64,000 nucleotides of DNA from Pseudomonas rhizophila (GCF_003033885.1 NZ_CP024081.1:5701178-5765177), one strand, 5' to 3'. Positions 8,534 to 17,956 are shown, numbered from the stretch's first letter. Notes: generated by a model not told the origin, from the letters alone. Numbers and translations are program-made.

Positions 8534-9634
8534 ATGAACAGACTCAAGCGTTTGATGGTTCCCAGCCTGTGCGCCGCGCTGCTGTGCGGCGCTGCCCAGG
8601 CCGAAGAGCGCACCCTGCGTGTCTACAACTGGTTCGACTACATCACGCCCAAGGCCCTGGAGGATTTCAAGGCGCAGAACAGCCAGGTCAAACTGGTCTA
8701 CGACATCTTCGACACCAACGAAGCGCTGGAGGCCAAGCTGCTGACCGGCAATTCCGGCTACGACGTGGTGGTGCCGTCCAACGTGTTCCTGGCCAAGCAG
8801 ATCGAGGCCGGGGTGTTCCAGCCCCTGGACCGCAGCAAGCTGCCGAACTGGAACCACCTCGATCCCAAGCTGATGAAGCTGATCGAAGCCAACGACCCCG
8901 GCAACAAATTCGCCGTGCCCTACATGTACGGCACCATCCTGATCGGCTTCAACCCGGACAAAATCAAAGCTGCCCTGGGTGACAACGCGCCGGTGGACAG
9001 CTGGGATCTGATCTTCAAGGAAGAGAACATCAGCAAGCTCAAGCAGTGCGGCGTGGCGCTGCTCGATTCACCGTCGGAGATCCTGCCCCTGGCCTTGCAG
9101 CACCTGGGCCTGGACCCCAACAGCAAGAAGCCGGCGGACTACGCCAAGGCCGAAGCGCTGCTGATGAAGATCCGCCCGCACATCACCTATTTCCACTCGT
9201 CCAAGTACATGGCCGACATCGCCAACGGCGATATCTGCGTGGCGGTCGGTTACTCCGGTAGCTTCTCCCAGGCGGCCAACCGCGCCAAGGATGCCAAGAA
9301 CGGCGTGACCGTGGACATGCGCCTGCCCAAGGAAGGCGCGCCAATCTGGTTCGACATGCTCGCCATCCCTAAAGGGGCGAAAAACCCGGACGACGCCTAC
9401 ACCTTTATCAACTACTTGCTGCAACCGGAGGTGATCGCACCGGTCAGCGATTTCGTTGGCTATCCGAACCCCAACAAGGACGCCACCGAAATGGTCGACC
9501 CGGCGATCCGCAGCAACCCCAACCTGTATCCGACCGAGGCGGCGATGGCTACGCTCTACACCTTGCAACCGTTGCCCAGGGACGCCGAGCGCGCGCGGAC
9601 GCGGGCCTGGACCCGGATTAAATCCGGCCAGTAA
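8534..9634 (+). CDS. polyamine ABC transporter substrate-binding protein (PotF/SpuD type)
   Basis: Periplasmic binding protein of 366 residues. A signal peptide ends after AQA at about residue 23, and mature residues begin EERTLRVYNWFDYI. The motifs YNWFDYITPKALEDF, VVVPSNVFL and PYMYGTILIGFNPDK are typical of PotF/SpuD-type putrescine and spermidine receptors. GAGGAAATAA precedes the ATG. It is in operon with the acetylpolyamine amidohydrolase 12 bases upstream. No permease or ATPase gene follows, so it must work with a transporter encoded elsewhere, or act as an accessory receptor. Confidence 0.9.
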   Translation: MNRLKRLMVPSLCAALLCGAAQAEERTLRVYNWFDYITPKALEDFKAQNSQVKLVYDIFDTNEALEAKLLTGNSGYDVVVPSNVFLAKQIEAGVFQPLDRSKLPNWNHLDPKLMKLIEANDPGNKFAVPYMYGTILIGFNPDKIKAALGDNAPVDSWDLIFKEENISKLKQCGVALLDSPSEILPLALQHLGLDPNSKKPADYAKAEALLMKIRPHITYFHSSKYMADIANGDICVAVGYSGSFSQAANRAKDAKNGVTVDMRLPKEGAPIWFDMLAIPKGAKNPDDAYTFINYLLQPEVIAPVSDFVGYPNPNKDATEMVDPAIRSNPNLYPTEAAMATLYTLQPLPRDAERARTRAWTRIKSGQ

Positions 9635-9726
9635 AGGCTCTGCGGCAAGGGGTTTATTCCCAACCGGGCATTGTCAGCCGGCCTATACATAGTTACCACC
9701 TTCCCTGTCTTGTACCTCCCTAGCAT

Positions 9727-9759
9727 GGAATCCCCGAAGCATTCAGCGGCGGGGATTCC
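9727..9759. other. inverted repeat upstream of giant toxin-like gene
   Basis: GGAATCCCCG / CGGGGATTCC, a perfect 10-bp stem with a 13-base loop. It ends 26 bases before the start codon at 9786. It lacks a T-tract, so it could be a weak terminator for the polyamine operon or a 5'-leader structure of the next gene. Confidence 0.5.
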
Positions 9760-9785
9760 ACCTATCGCAAGACAGGGAGCGTCAG

Positions 9786-12700
9786 ATGACCAGAACCTCT
9801 ACAACCACGAACACTACACCTGAAGCCAGCCTCAAGAATGCTGTGCTCAACCAGCTACTCGCAGGGCCTACCTCCCCGGAAGTTGCCGCCGTGCTCCTGC
9901 GCAGGGCCCTCAAGAAAATGTATCCGACACTGGACCTCGATCCGCTCAACACAGTCGTTGGCGAGCCTCGCTGGGACATTGTCGACGGCGAAATCCTGGA
10001 ACTGCCCACCCGTTACGAAACCCTCAGCGATATGGTGGCCGAACGAGTAGGCGCGAGCGATTCGACCATGCTGATCGAAGGCGTGCACTTTTTGACTCAG
10101 CTACCGATCAGCACCCCGGAGGTGCATCTGCCGGTACGTATCGAACAGATCGGAGCCCTGATCAACGAACTGGAGCCCGTCATGTTGTCCGCCTGCCAGG
10201 AACAACAACTGGCGTACTGGAACGCGCCAGTGGGCACATCCGGACCACGCTGGCATGAGCTCTCCAGAACGCTGCGCAAGATCTGGGACGTCAAAGAGGT
10301 CAATGGCTGGACCGCGACTGAGTGCGACATGGCCAGGCAATTGTTCCTTTACCCCAACCCGGAGGACCGCAAGCAACATGATCGCTACGACACTCACGCG
10401 TACCTGATCGACATCGATGAAGTTGACGGGACCAAAGTGAGCCGCCTGAATGAAAACTCGTTGGTGGTACTGATCGGAACCATCGCCAGCAAAGAGGTCA
10501 TCCTTACGTACTCGCTGCGCGACAGCTATAAAAAATTCGATTCACAGCAAGCGCTGGGGCAATTTCTCCCGACGCAACTGGACACCACGTTCCGCAAGAA
10601 AATCCAGTGGCGGCTGTATGAGCCCACCGGCAACATCTTCGATCAAAAGGCCTGCGGCCTGATCGCCATGCAGGTCAAGATCCTCGGTTCCCCCAGCTTT
10701 CTGAAAAAAATTGCATCCATCGAAGACGAACAGCCAGTGACCAGCGGGCTGGACGCAGAAAAAGGTCTTGGCGCGACGTGGTTCGATAAAAAGATCCCCG
10801 ACTGGCTGCTGGCAGCGTCGATATCCGATCAGATTCTGTTCGCCCAGCACATGAAAAACCTTTCGGCGTTGAGCAGTTCCCATGCCGGCAAGACCTACCT
10901 GGACGATATTGCTCCTATCAAGGAGTTTGCCTTGAACGCCCTCAAGAAGCAGATGCAAGCGGACCATGCCGACGCTGCGACACTCGATCCGGAAAAAATC
11001 GAGATCCAGATTCGCAGCCTCGTGGCCTGGGGGTCTTTTATCGTTCCGGGCAAATTCGAGACCACCCGGTTCAATCTCGTTGAGCTGGCCTTGCAAAACC
11101 TGATTGCACTGCCCCTGGGCAACAAAACCGTCAGGTCCCTCACCGGCAAGGTGTTGCCCACCTGGATGACGACCGACTACATCGAAAGCCTGATCACCAA
11201 AATCGATATCGGTCGCGTCTATCCCGATCTGGTGAAGAGCAAACTGCTCGACGATCCGACCGAATCGGCCCGCCGCGAAGAGTTGTACACCTCCCAGTTG
11301 CGCATTCAACTGCCCATGCTGGCGCTGGAGGGAAAGATCCGAGGGCGTGGGAACATCGACGAACGGGGTTACCGTTATGTCGCCGCACTGATGGAGCCGG
11401 AGGAAGCCGATCGTAAGGTCGACGGACAACCCATCGTCTTGCGCAGGCTGGCCTTCATATCCCAACAGAAACTGATCCCCTCGGAAGACATCGTGACCAA
11501 CATGTTCGTGATCGGTCCGAAGAATCCAGACGCCGGTCCCTGCCTGCTTTATCGACCGCTGCTTGAGCCGCAGTTGTGCCAGTACCCCTCCTCCAGCAAC
11601 CTGTTGTATGCGATCAGGCAAATCCCTGAATTGCGCCAATCGGTCCTGGCCTGGCTGCCCGATGAGGTGCGCAGCAATTACAGCCGATACATTTTCTCGG
11701 GCCCGCTGCCCTCACCCTGGGTCATCGTTGAGTTTGCGACGGACCCTTTTACATCATGGCTCGATAGCGCCCCCGTCGGTTTGAGCGAAAAAACCCTGGG
11801 CCCCGATTTCCTGCCACTGTTGTTCAAGGCCAATGCCAATGCCCTGGTCGAGCTTGCAGACCGGCAATCGGTCTCCAACAGCGAAACCCGCTGGAGTACG
11901 TTCAAGCAGGCAGGCTGGCTGATTTTCAACCTGGCCCTGCCTTATCTGGGCGCTGCCGTGGGCACCGCCGTCTGGCTCTGGCAAATTCTGGATGACATTG
12001 AAACGCTGATGCAGGACAGCGAACACGCCAACGACCAAGCCACATGGGAGGCATTCGTCGACCTGCTGCTGAACCTGGCCATGGCGATCACCACCCACGC
12101 TATCGACCATGCCAGAGAAGGCACACGCAGTCGCAGGGCAGCGGCGCCGGAGGTGTTAGAGGAGCCGGTCAAGCTGGTTAAACCCAAGCTCATTATCGAA
12201 AAACTCGCGCCTTCCACCGCTAAGCAACCGCACCCCGAACACTATGAGTCCATCCATTCCAGCGGTGCCTTGACAGGCAAATCGGGAGAGGGTGCCAAGC
12301 TCCTTGAGAGTTTCAGTGTCGACGCGCCCGAAACACCAGGGCAGGCCCATACCGATGGCATGTCCAAAGGGCTCTATCAACGCCAGGGGCGGTGGTACGC
12401 CAAAGTGGGAGAAAAATGGTTCAACGTGCTGATGGTGGGCGATAAGGTCTGCGTCGTCGACGGGAAGAATCCCTCGCGCCTGGGCCCTCCCCTGAGGCTG
12501 GATGTACACGGCAATTGGCATATCGACATCCGTCTGCGCCTGCGCGGAACGGGCTCAAAAGGTGCGATGGAAAAAGTCATCGCCGACACTCACCGCCGCA
12601 GCGTTCAACTGCTGGCCGAACTGAACCGCTTCGAAGAAAAAAAACCGGAGCACCAGGCACTGCTGACAATGAATGCGCAAGAATTGAACAGCGCCTCGGG

Positions 12701-14387
12701 CTCCGCCAAGGAGACCAAGCGCAACGTTTACTTGAGCACCTTGAAAACCCAGCGCGAAAGCTATGAAGAAGCGCTGAACATACTGACGCAATGGCCCGTC
12801 TTCCAATCAAGACCCGACGCGCCTAAAGCCAGGCTTGGCTACCTGAACGCACAGATCAACTTCACGTTCGAAGAGATAGACGCGCTGAAAGAGCGGTTTA
12901 CCCCAGCCCTGAGAACAGCCATGGACATGGCCACCACCGGCGTCGCGGTCGTGGAGCAGCAGCACGTCGATGCAGCCGAAAGCATGATCCGGGTCGGCGA
13001 GGATATGAACGAGCGCCTGGATTACATGGAGACCCGTTTTTCCAGGCTCAAGATACTGGGGCGTGAAGGTTTTGAGTTTATCCGGCAGCACCGTGGAAGA
13101 ATGCCGACCTACAAGAGCGACGGTATTCGTCTTATCCAGTTGGACATGTATCGCCACCTCTGCCTGTCGCTCGACAGCATCAATACAGTGCCCGAAGGTT
13201 GGGCGGTCATTAACCAACTGGTTGATAGCGCCACGATCGCCTTCCAAAGCCTGCACGACGCCATCGAGGAACGCAGCGTGATCCGGCTGGATGAGCAAAT
13301 CGATGCATTTGGCAGTCTCACGGAACAGTTCACCGCCCTTGAAGAACAACTCGAATACGTGGGCACTGAATACAAGGACAGCGCCCGGCCGGCCGAACTC
13401 AATCGGCTGAACAAGCAGATCGGCTGCCTGAAAAAACGGGCACTGCAACATTTGGCCCAGGCCCTGGATGAGAGAAGCAACCGGCGCAGCATGGGCAACC
13501 CTTACGAGCCACGCCCCAGGTTCAGGAAGAAGTTCATCAGGGCACGCTTTTGGGGCCTTGTCAGTGGTGAGCCTCGTTTAACGAAAATGCAGGAAGAAAC
13601 CGATTGGGTCGATGTGAAGAACCCGGTCACGGACAAGATCATCGCCACCTTCCACCGCAAGGGAACCGGTGAGTGGGTGCCCCATGCGCTCGCCGACACG
13701 CCGCAGATCGTCCCGCCACTGGCAACCAGCCTCGCAAAGGGCCAAGCCCTGATCGATGGGCTGGAGGCGTTCCAGGCGCAGGTCGAGGAGCACATGAATG
13801 CGCCAGGCCGATCGCCCACCGGTCTCGGAATGATCCTGAACGCCCATGCAAACAGGATGGAGAAAGTCGGCATTGCAATCAAAAAGGCAGTGGACAGTGC
13901 CTCGAACGAAACCGTTGAAGTGTCAGTAAAACAACAGCGTACCGCCGAAGCCCTGCGCATGGCACTCAAGACGCAAGCGAAGGCCCTGTACGAGGAAGCC
14001 TTCGATGCCGTACTGAATGTCATCAAACATCGCCCTCCGACCATGGATGGCGTCATTTGGCTTAAAAGCCGCAACCGTATTTCCATCACCAAACTAAAGA
14101 ACCGACAAAAAAACAAAGGCCCTCTTCGCGGCTATCTCGACCGGTATGAGATCAGGGACGTGAAGGAAAACAAAACGCTTTGGTTTGCCGATTTCCGTTA
14201 CTCCACCGACTGGGTCCCCGCCCACGCCTACCTTTCCGGTCGCTTGAAAACACCGGAACAAGTCAACAAGGGAGCACGCGCCGACGCCACCCAGGATCTC
14301 ACCCAGCGTCAATTGATCGATCTTTACCGCAGCGAAATTGCGGTGGATCAGGCCAGGGAAGTGTTCTTTCCAAAGCGGCCCTCATAA
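9786..14387 (+). CDS. giant dermonecrotic-toxin-domain (DUF6543-type) protein
   Basis: A 1533-residue protein of the large, poorly characterised Pseudomonas family annotated as dermonecrotic toxin domain-containing. The N-terminal TSPEVAAVLLRRALKKMYPTLDL and the following several hundred residues fit that domain. A hydrophobic stretch around residues 711-735 (WLIFNLALPYLGAAVG) is preceded by LVELADRQSVSNSE and could insert into a membrane during delivery, as in PMT/CNF-type toxins. A basic aromatic module GLYQRQGRWYAKVGEKWFNV lies near 857. A long helical, charged region spans about 940-1350. A C-terminal module near 1430-1500 (LWFADFRYSTDW-PAHAYLSGRLKTPEQ) recurs in relatives. There is no signal peptide. 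GGGAG lies 6 bases before the ATG. The catalytic activity, if any, is not apparent, and no immunity or secretion gene adjoins it. Confidence 0.75.
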   Translation: MTRTSTTTNTTPEASLKNAVLNQLLAGPTSPEVAAVLLRRALKKMYPTLDLDPLNTVVGEPRWDIVDGEILELPTRYETLSDMVAERVGASDSTMLIEGVHFLTQLPISTPEVHLPVRIEQIGALINELEPVMLSACQEQQLAYWNAPVGTSGPRWHELSRTLRKIWDVKEVNGWTATECDMARQLFLYPNPEDRKQHDRYDTHAYLIDIDEVDGTKVSRLNENSLVVLIGTIASKEVILTYSLRDSYKKFDSQQALGQFLPTQLDTTFRKKIQWRLYEPTGNIFDQKACGLIAMQVKILGSPSFLKKIASIEDEQPVTSGLDAEKGLGATWFDKKIPDWLLAASISDQILFAQHMKNLSALSSSHAGKTYLDDIAPIKEFALNALKKQMQADHADAATLDPEKIEIQIRSLVAWGSFIVPGKFETTRFNLVELALQNLIALPLGNKTVRSLTGKVLPTWMTTDYIESLITKIDIGRVYPDLVKSKLLDDPTESARREELYTSQLRIQLPMLALEGKIRGRGNIDERGYRYVAALMEPEEADRKVDGQPIVLRRLAFISQQKLIPSEDIVTNMFVIGPKNPDAGPCLLYRPLLEPQLCQYPSSSNLLYAIRQIPELRQSVLAWLPDEVRSNYSRYIFSGPLPSPWVIVEFATDPFTSWLDSAPVGLSEKTLGPDFLPLLFKANANALVELADRQSVSNSETRWSTFKQAGWLIFNLALPYLGAAVGTAVWLWQILDDIETLMQDSEHANDQATWEAFVDLLLNLAMAITTHAIDHAREGTRSRRAAAPEVLEEPVKLVKPKLIIEKLAPSTAKQPHPEHYESIHSSGALTGKSGEGAKLLESFSVDAPETPGQAHTDGMSKGLYQRQGRWYAKVGEKWFNVLMVGDKVCVVDGKNPSRLGPPLRLDVHGNWHIDIRLRLRGTGSKGAMEKVIADTHRRSVQLLAELNRFEEKKPEHQALLTMNAQELNSASGSAKETKRNVYLSTLKTQRESYEEALNILTQWPVFQSRPDAPKARLGYLNAQINFTFEEIDALKERFTPALRTAMDMATTGVAVVEQQHVDAAESMIRVGEDMNERLDYMETRFSRLKILGREGFEFIRQHRGRMPTYKSDGIRLIQLDMYRHLCLSLDSINTVPEGWAVINQLVDSATIAFQSLHDAIEERSVIRLDEQIDAFGSLTEQFTALEEQLEYVGTEYKDSARPAELNRLNKQIGCLKKRALQHLAQALDERSNRRSMGNPYEPRPRFRKKFIRARFWGLVSGEPRLTKMQEETDWVDVKNPVTDKIIATFHRKGTGEWVPHALADTPQIVPPLATSLAKGQALIDGLEAFQAQVEEHMNAPGRSPTGLGMILNAHANRMEKVGIAIKKAVDSASNETVEVSVKQQRTAEALRMALKTQAKALYEEAFDAVLNVIKHRPPTMDGVIWLKSRNRISITKLKNRQKNKGPLRGYLDRYEIRDVKENKTLWFADFRYSTDWVPAHAYLSGRLKTPEQVNKGARADATQDLTQRQLIDLYRSEIAVDQAREVFFPKRPS

Positions 14388-14403
14388 CGGTCAGGATCTG
14401 AAT

Positions 14404-14498
14404 CTGTGGGAGCGGGCTTGCTCGCGAAAGCGGTGGATCAGCCAGCCGCCATGTTGGATGCGCCCACGTCTTCGCGAGCAGGCTCGCTCCCACAGGGA
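14404..14498. repeat. REP pair (inverted)
   Basis: CTGTGGGAGCGGGCTTGCTCG facing CGAGCAGGCTCGCTCCCACAG, with about 50 bases between. It fills the gap between the convergent ends of the giant toxin-like gene and the MocR gene. Confidence 0.87.
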
Positions 14499-14511
14499 TT
14501 GTGCCAGGCGC

Positions 14512-16062
14512 TCAGCCTCCTGTTCTCCAGGCCTTGGCCAGGCTCGCCAGCGCGGTGCCAATCGCTGCTGGCGGGACGGCCGCGAACCCCAGCACCAGCC
14601 CGGCTCGCACTGGCGTCGTCGTGGTGGGCAACCAATAACCACTCAAGCCATTGATTTCGACACCGGCATGGGTCGCTCGGGCTATCAGCTCTTGCTCACG
14701 CTCGACGCTGTCCACCGGCACAGTGACGTGCAGGCCCGCCACCACCGTGGGCATGGCGCCAACCCCTGGAACCGCCTTCGGCCAGCCGGCCAGCAGCGCG
14801 TCGCGCCTGGCCAGGGCGGCCCGGCGCATACGCCTGATGTGCCGTTGGAAATGCCCGGCGGCCATGAATTCGGCCATCACCGCCTGGGTACTGACTTCAG
14901 AGTGGCGTACATCCACCGCACGACGTCGGGCGAAGGCGTCTACCAGGCCGGGTGGCAACACGAGATAACCCAGGCGCAAGGCCGGGAACGCGACTTTGCC
15001 GAACGTCCCGACATAAAGAACCCGCCCCTGGCGATCCAGTGCAGCCAGAGGCGCCAGCGGCGCACCGCTGTAGCGATACTCGCCGTCATAGTCATCCTCG
15101 ACGATCCAGCCATTATTGCGCTCGGCCCAGGTCAGCAGCTCCAAGCGCCGCGCAAGGCTCATGACGACCCCGGTCGGGTACTGATGGGACGGCGTGACAT
15201 AAGCCAGCCGACAGTGGTTCAACGCACCCAGCGCCGCGCAATCCAGACCATCGCCATCCACGGGCACCCCTCTGACCTCGGCACCGGCGACCGAGAACGC
15301 ATGCCCGGCAGCGCGATAGCCGGGGTTTTCCACAGCCACGACGTCACCCGGGTCCACCAGTAGCTGTGCACAAAGGCTAATGCCCTGCTGAGCTCCGCTG
15401 GTGATCACAATTTGTTCAGCTGTGCAGTGCAGGCCTCGGGAGCTGCGCAGATACGCTGCGATAAGACCGCGCAAGCGCGCATCACCTTGGGAATCGCCAT
15501 AGCACAGTTGCTGCAGATCCGGCTTGCGCCAGAAAGCCGCGTTCAGCTTGGCCCAAACCTCGAAAGGAAACAGATCGAACGCCGGAACACCGACCCGAAA
15601 TGCCCTTGGCGGCCCCTGGGGTGGTTGGGGCAAATGGTGCTTTCCGACCCGTTCCAATGCACCGCTGTGGATAACTTTACTGGATGGACCCACAGGTAAA
15701 TCCAGCCAATCTGTGGATAAACCAGTGGATAAGCCTGTTGAAAACCCTGTGGATACTTTTGTGGATATGTTTTTCAGCGGCAGGGCCGTCGACGACAGTT
15801 TTGCCACATAAGTGCCGTCACCGACCCGTCCTTCGATGAAACCCTCGGCGTAGAGCTGGTCATAGGCCCGCACCACGCTATTGCGGGAAATCGCCAAGGC
15901 CGCCGCCAGATCGCGACTGGCCGGCAGACGCGTACCGCTGGCCAACCGCCCATCCAGCACCCGCATACGCAAAGCCTGGTAAAGCTGGCGACTGAGCCCC
16001 TGACGGCGGTCCAGCTCAATGCCGGCGGGGTTGAACGACAGTGGCGGCACGGCATTGTTCAT
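14512..16062 (-). CDS. MocR-type regulator (GntR HTH fused to aminotransferase fold)
   Basis: A 516-residue PLP-dependent regulator. The N-terminal GntR winged helix (about residues 15-85) contains GTRLPASRDLAAALAISRNSVVRAYDQLYAEG. An S/T-rich linker (about 90-130) contains repeated STG units. A fold-type I aminotransferase domain (about 160-510) carries ITSGAQQGI and VEDDYDGEYRY; the lysine that binds PLP is expected in the VGTFGKVAFPALRLGY segment. The start at 16062 has AGGA 5 bases upstream; an earlier ATG at 16098 is less well placed. It is divergent from paiB and two acetyltransferase genes, an order also seen in P. aeruginosa for MocR-paiB, so those genes are its likely target. Confidence 0.9.
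   Translation of the reverse strand: MNNAVPPLSFNPAGIELDRRQGLSRQLYQALRMRVLDGRLASGTRLPASRDLAAALAISRNSVVRAYDQLYAEGFIEGRVGDGTYVAKLSSTALPLKNISTKVSTGFSTGLSTGLSTDWLDLPVGPSSKVIHSGALERVGKHHLPQPPQGPPRAFRVGVPAFDLFPFEVWAKLNAAFWRKPDLQQLCYGDSQGDARLRGLIAAYLRSSRGLHCTAEQIVITSGAQQGISLCAQLLVDPGDVVAVENPGYRAAGHAFSVAGAEVRGVPVDGDGLDCAALGALNHCRLAYVTPSHQYPTGVVMSLARRLELLTWAERNNGWIVEDDYDGEYRYSGAPLAPLAALDRQGRVLYVGTFGKVAFPALRLGYLVLPPGLVDAFARRRAVDVRHSEVSTQAVMAEFMAAGHFQRHIRRMRRAALARRDALLAGWPKAVPGVGAMPTVVAGLHVTVPVDSVEREQELIARATHAGVEINGLSGYWLPTTTTPVRAGLVLGFAAVPPAAIGTALASLAKAWRTGG
15666..15768 (-). repeat. 12-bp tandem repeat with DnaA-box sequences, inside the MocR linker
   Basis: On the minus strand the 9-mer TTATCCACA (perfect DnaA box) occurs at 15666-15674 and 15712-15720. 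One-mismatch versions lie at 15724-15732, 15748-15756 and 15760-15768, and a degraded unit at 15736-15744. From 15712 the units repeat with an exact 12-bp period, encoding the (L/F/V)ST-type linker of the MocR protein. Confidence 0.75.
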
Positions 16063-16162
16063 GAGAGTCCTCGCAAATGGACCTATCGAATTGGTCATAA
16101 GTGGCTCTTACAACAGACCAATAGCCTGCCTAGGATGCTCGCATTCGCCAAGGAAAATCGTC

Positions 16163-16804
16163 ATGTACAACCCACAAGCCTTTGTCGTCGAAGACCTGCC
16201 CCAACTGCATGCCATGATGGGTGATTGCCGCCTGGCTGTATTGATCACTCACGGTGAACACGGCTTGCAGGCCAGTCATTTGCCACTGTTGCTGGACCCG
16301 CAACAAGGCCCCAATGGCAGCCTCTACGGCCACATGGCCCGGGCCAATCCACAATGGCATGACCTGGAAGCCGGTGCCGAAGCATTGGTGGTTTTCGCCG
16401 GGGCCGACGCCTACGTCAGTCCCGGTTTCTATCCCAGCAAGGCCGAACACGGCAAAGTCGTGCCGACCTGGAACTATCTGGCCGTACACGCCTATGGCCG
16501 CGCAGAGGTGTTCAGCGATCCCCATCGCCTGCGTAACCTGGTGGGCGCCCTGACCGATCGTCACGAAGCCGGCCGCGCCCAGCCCTGGAAAATCGATGAT
16601 GCACCGGCGCAGTACATCGACAGCATGCTCAAGGCCATCGTCGGTTTCACCCTGCCCATCCAGCGCCTGGAAGGCAAACGCAAACTCAGCCAGAACCGCA
16701 GCCCCGCGGACATCAGCGGGGTACGTCACGGTCTTGCCGCCAGCCTGGACCCGCAGGACCAGGCCCTCGCACACCTGATGCATGACCTATCGTCCAAGGA
16801 GTGA
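16163..16804 (+). CDS. PaiB-type FMN-binding protein
   Basis: A 213-residue member of the PaiB family (FMN-binding negative regulator family, flavin-reductase-like fold). Family features visible are the N-terminal MYNPQAF, HLPLLLDP, LYGHMARANPQW, PGFYPSKAEHGKVVPTWNYLAVHAYG and the C-terminal GKRKLSQNR. The start at 16163 has AAGGAAAA about 7 bases upstream. It is divergent from the MocR regulator. The acetyltransferase gene begins 2 bases after its stop, so the two are translationally linked. In Bacillus, paiA (polyamine N-acetyltransferase) and paiB form an operon; the analogous pairing here is suggestive but does not prove polyamine acetylation. Confidence 0.9.
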   Translation: MYNPQAFVVEDLPQLHAMMGDCRLAVLITHGEHGLQASHLPLLLDPQQGPNGSLYGHMARANPQWHDLEAGAEALVVFAGADAYVSPGFYPSKAEHGKVVPTWNYLAVHAYGRAEVFSDPHRLRNLVGALTDRHEAGRAQPWKIDDAPAQYIDSMLKAIVGFTLPIQRLEGKRKLSQNRSPADISGVRHGLAASLDPQDQALAHLMHDLSSKE

Positions 16805-16806
16805 AC

Positions 16807-17253
16807 ATGAGCCATCCCCAGATCCGCCTCGTCAGCGCTGACGATCACGCCGCCTGGTTGCCGTTGTGGCAGGCCTACCTGCGTTTCTACAACACCGAAC
16901 TGCCGCAGGCCGTGAGCCAAAGCACCTGGCAACGTCTGCTCGATGACCGCGAACCGACCCACGGCGCCCTCGCCTGGAACGGCGACACGGCGGTAGGCCT
17001 GGTGCACTTCATTTATCACCGGTCGAACTGGAGCATCGAAAACTCCTGCTACCTGCAAGACCTGCTGGTGACAGAGCACAGCCGCGGCACCGGGGTCGGT
17101 CGCCAGCTCATCGAATTTGTCTACACCACCGCCAAGGCCGATGGTTGCTGCAAGGTGCATTGGCTGACCCACGAAACCAACGCGACGGCGATCCAGCTCT
17201 ATGAGCGCATCGCCGAACGCCCGGGTTACATTCAATTTCGCAAAGCCCTGTAA
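16807..17253 (+). CDS. GNAT-family N-acetyltransferase
   Basis: A 148-residue acetyltransferase with the acetyl-CoA-binding motif A at LLVTEHSRGTGVGRQLIEFV and motif B near LTHETNATAIQLYERIAERPGYIQF. AAGGAG lies 6 bases before the ATG at 16807 and overlaps the end of paiB; a GTG at 16801 is in frame but would use no such site. It is the second gene of a paiB-GNAT-GNAT operon. Its substrate is not determined. By analogy with PaiA it could be a polyamine, but small GNATs of this type also acetylate amino acids and drugs. Confidence 0.88.
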   Translation: MSHPQIRLVSADDHAAWLPLWQAYLRFYNTELPQAVSQSTWQRLLDDREPTHGALAWNGDTAVGLVHFIYHRSNWSIENSCYLQDLLVTEHSRGTGVGRQLIEFVYTTAKADGCCKVHWLTHETNATAIQLYERIAERPGYIQFRKAL

Positions 17254-17263
17254 GGAGCGCAGC

Positions 17264-17935
17264 ATGTCGATTTCCCTCGCCGATTGGAAAGGCGCTCCGG
17301 CGCCGTCTACGCAGTTGCTCGAAGGGCGCTTCATCCGCCTGGAAAAACTCGATCCGGCGCGTCACGCCGACGGCCTGTGGCAAGCCCTCGAAGGGCCCGG
17401 TGCCGACCCGAAACTCTGGGATTACTTGCCCTACGGCCCGTTCAAGGATCGCAGTGCGTTCGATGCGTGGCTGGCCAATCACGCCGCCAACGTCGACCCG
17501 TATTTCTTCAGCGTGATCGACCGCGCCAGTGGCGAGGTGCAGGGCATCCTCAGCCTGATGTCGATCGTGCCAGCACAAGGCCGCATCGAGATCGGCCATG
17601 TGACCTTCGGCGCGCCGATGCAGCGCTCGCCGAAAAGCACCGAGGCGATTTATCTGTTGGCCAAGGAATCTTTCGCTCTGGGTTATCGGCGTCTGGAATG
17701 GAAGTGCAACAACGCCAATGCCCGTTCCAAATACGCTGCCGAGCGGCTGGGCTTCACCTTTGAAGGGGTGTTCCGCCAGCATATGGTGGTCAAGGGCCAG
17801 AACCGCGACACCGCGTGGTACTCGATGCTGGATTCGGAGTGGCCGGCGATCCGGGCAGGATTCGAGCGCTGGCTGAGTGAGGAGAACCAGAGCGCGGGTG
17901 GGCAGGTGCTTGGGTTGGTGGAGTGTCGCTCTTGA
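17264..17935 (+). CDS. GNAT-family N-acetyltransferase, RimL-like
   Basis: A 224-residue acetyltransferase of the RimJ/RimL-like type. It contains LEGRFIRLEKLDPARHADGLW, WDYLPYGPF, IEIGHVTFGAPMQRSPKSTEAIYLLAKESF and the CoA-site NNANARSKYAAERLGFTFEG. AAGGAG stands 7 bases before the ATG, 10 bases after the previous gene's stop, so it closes the paiB operon. RimL-like names reflect fold only; the target may be a small molecule or a protein N-terminus. Confidence 0.88.
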   Translation: MSISLADWKGAPAPSTQLLEGRFIRLEKLDPARHADGLWQALEGPGADPKLWDYLPYGPFKDRSAFDAWLANHAANVDPYFFSVIDRASGEVQGILSLMSIVPAQGRIEIGHVTFGAPMQRSPKSTEAIYLLAKESFALGYRRLEWKCNNANARSKYAAERLGFTFEGVFRQHMVVKGQNRDTAWYSMLDSEWPAIRAGFERWLSEENQSAGGQVLGLVECRS

Positions 17936-17956
17936 ATTGTTTCGCCTGACAGTCAG

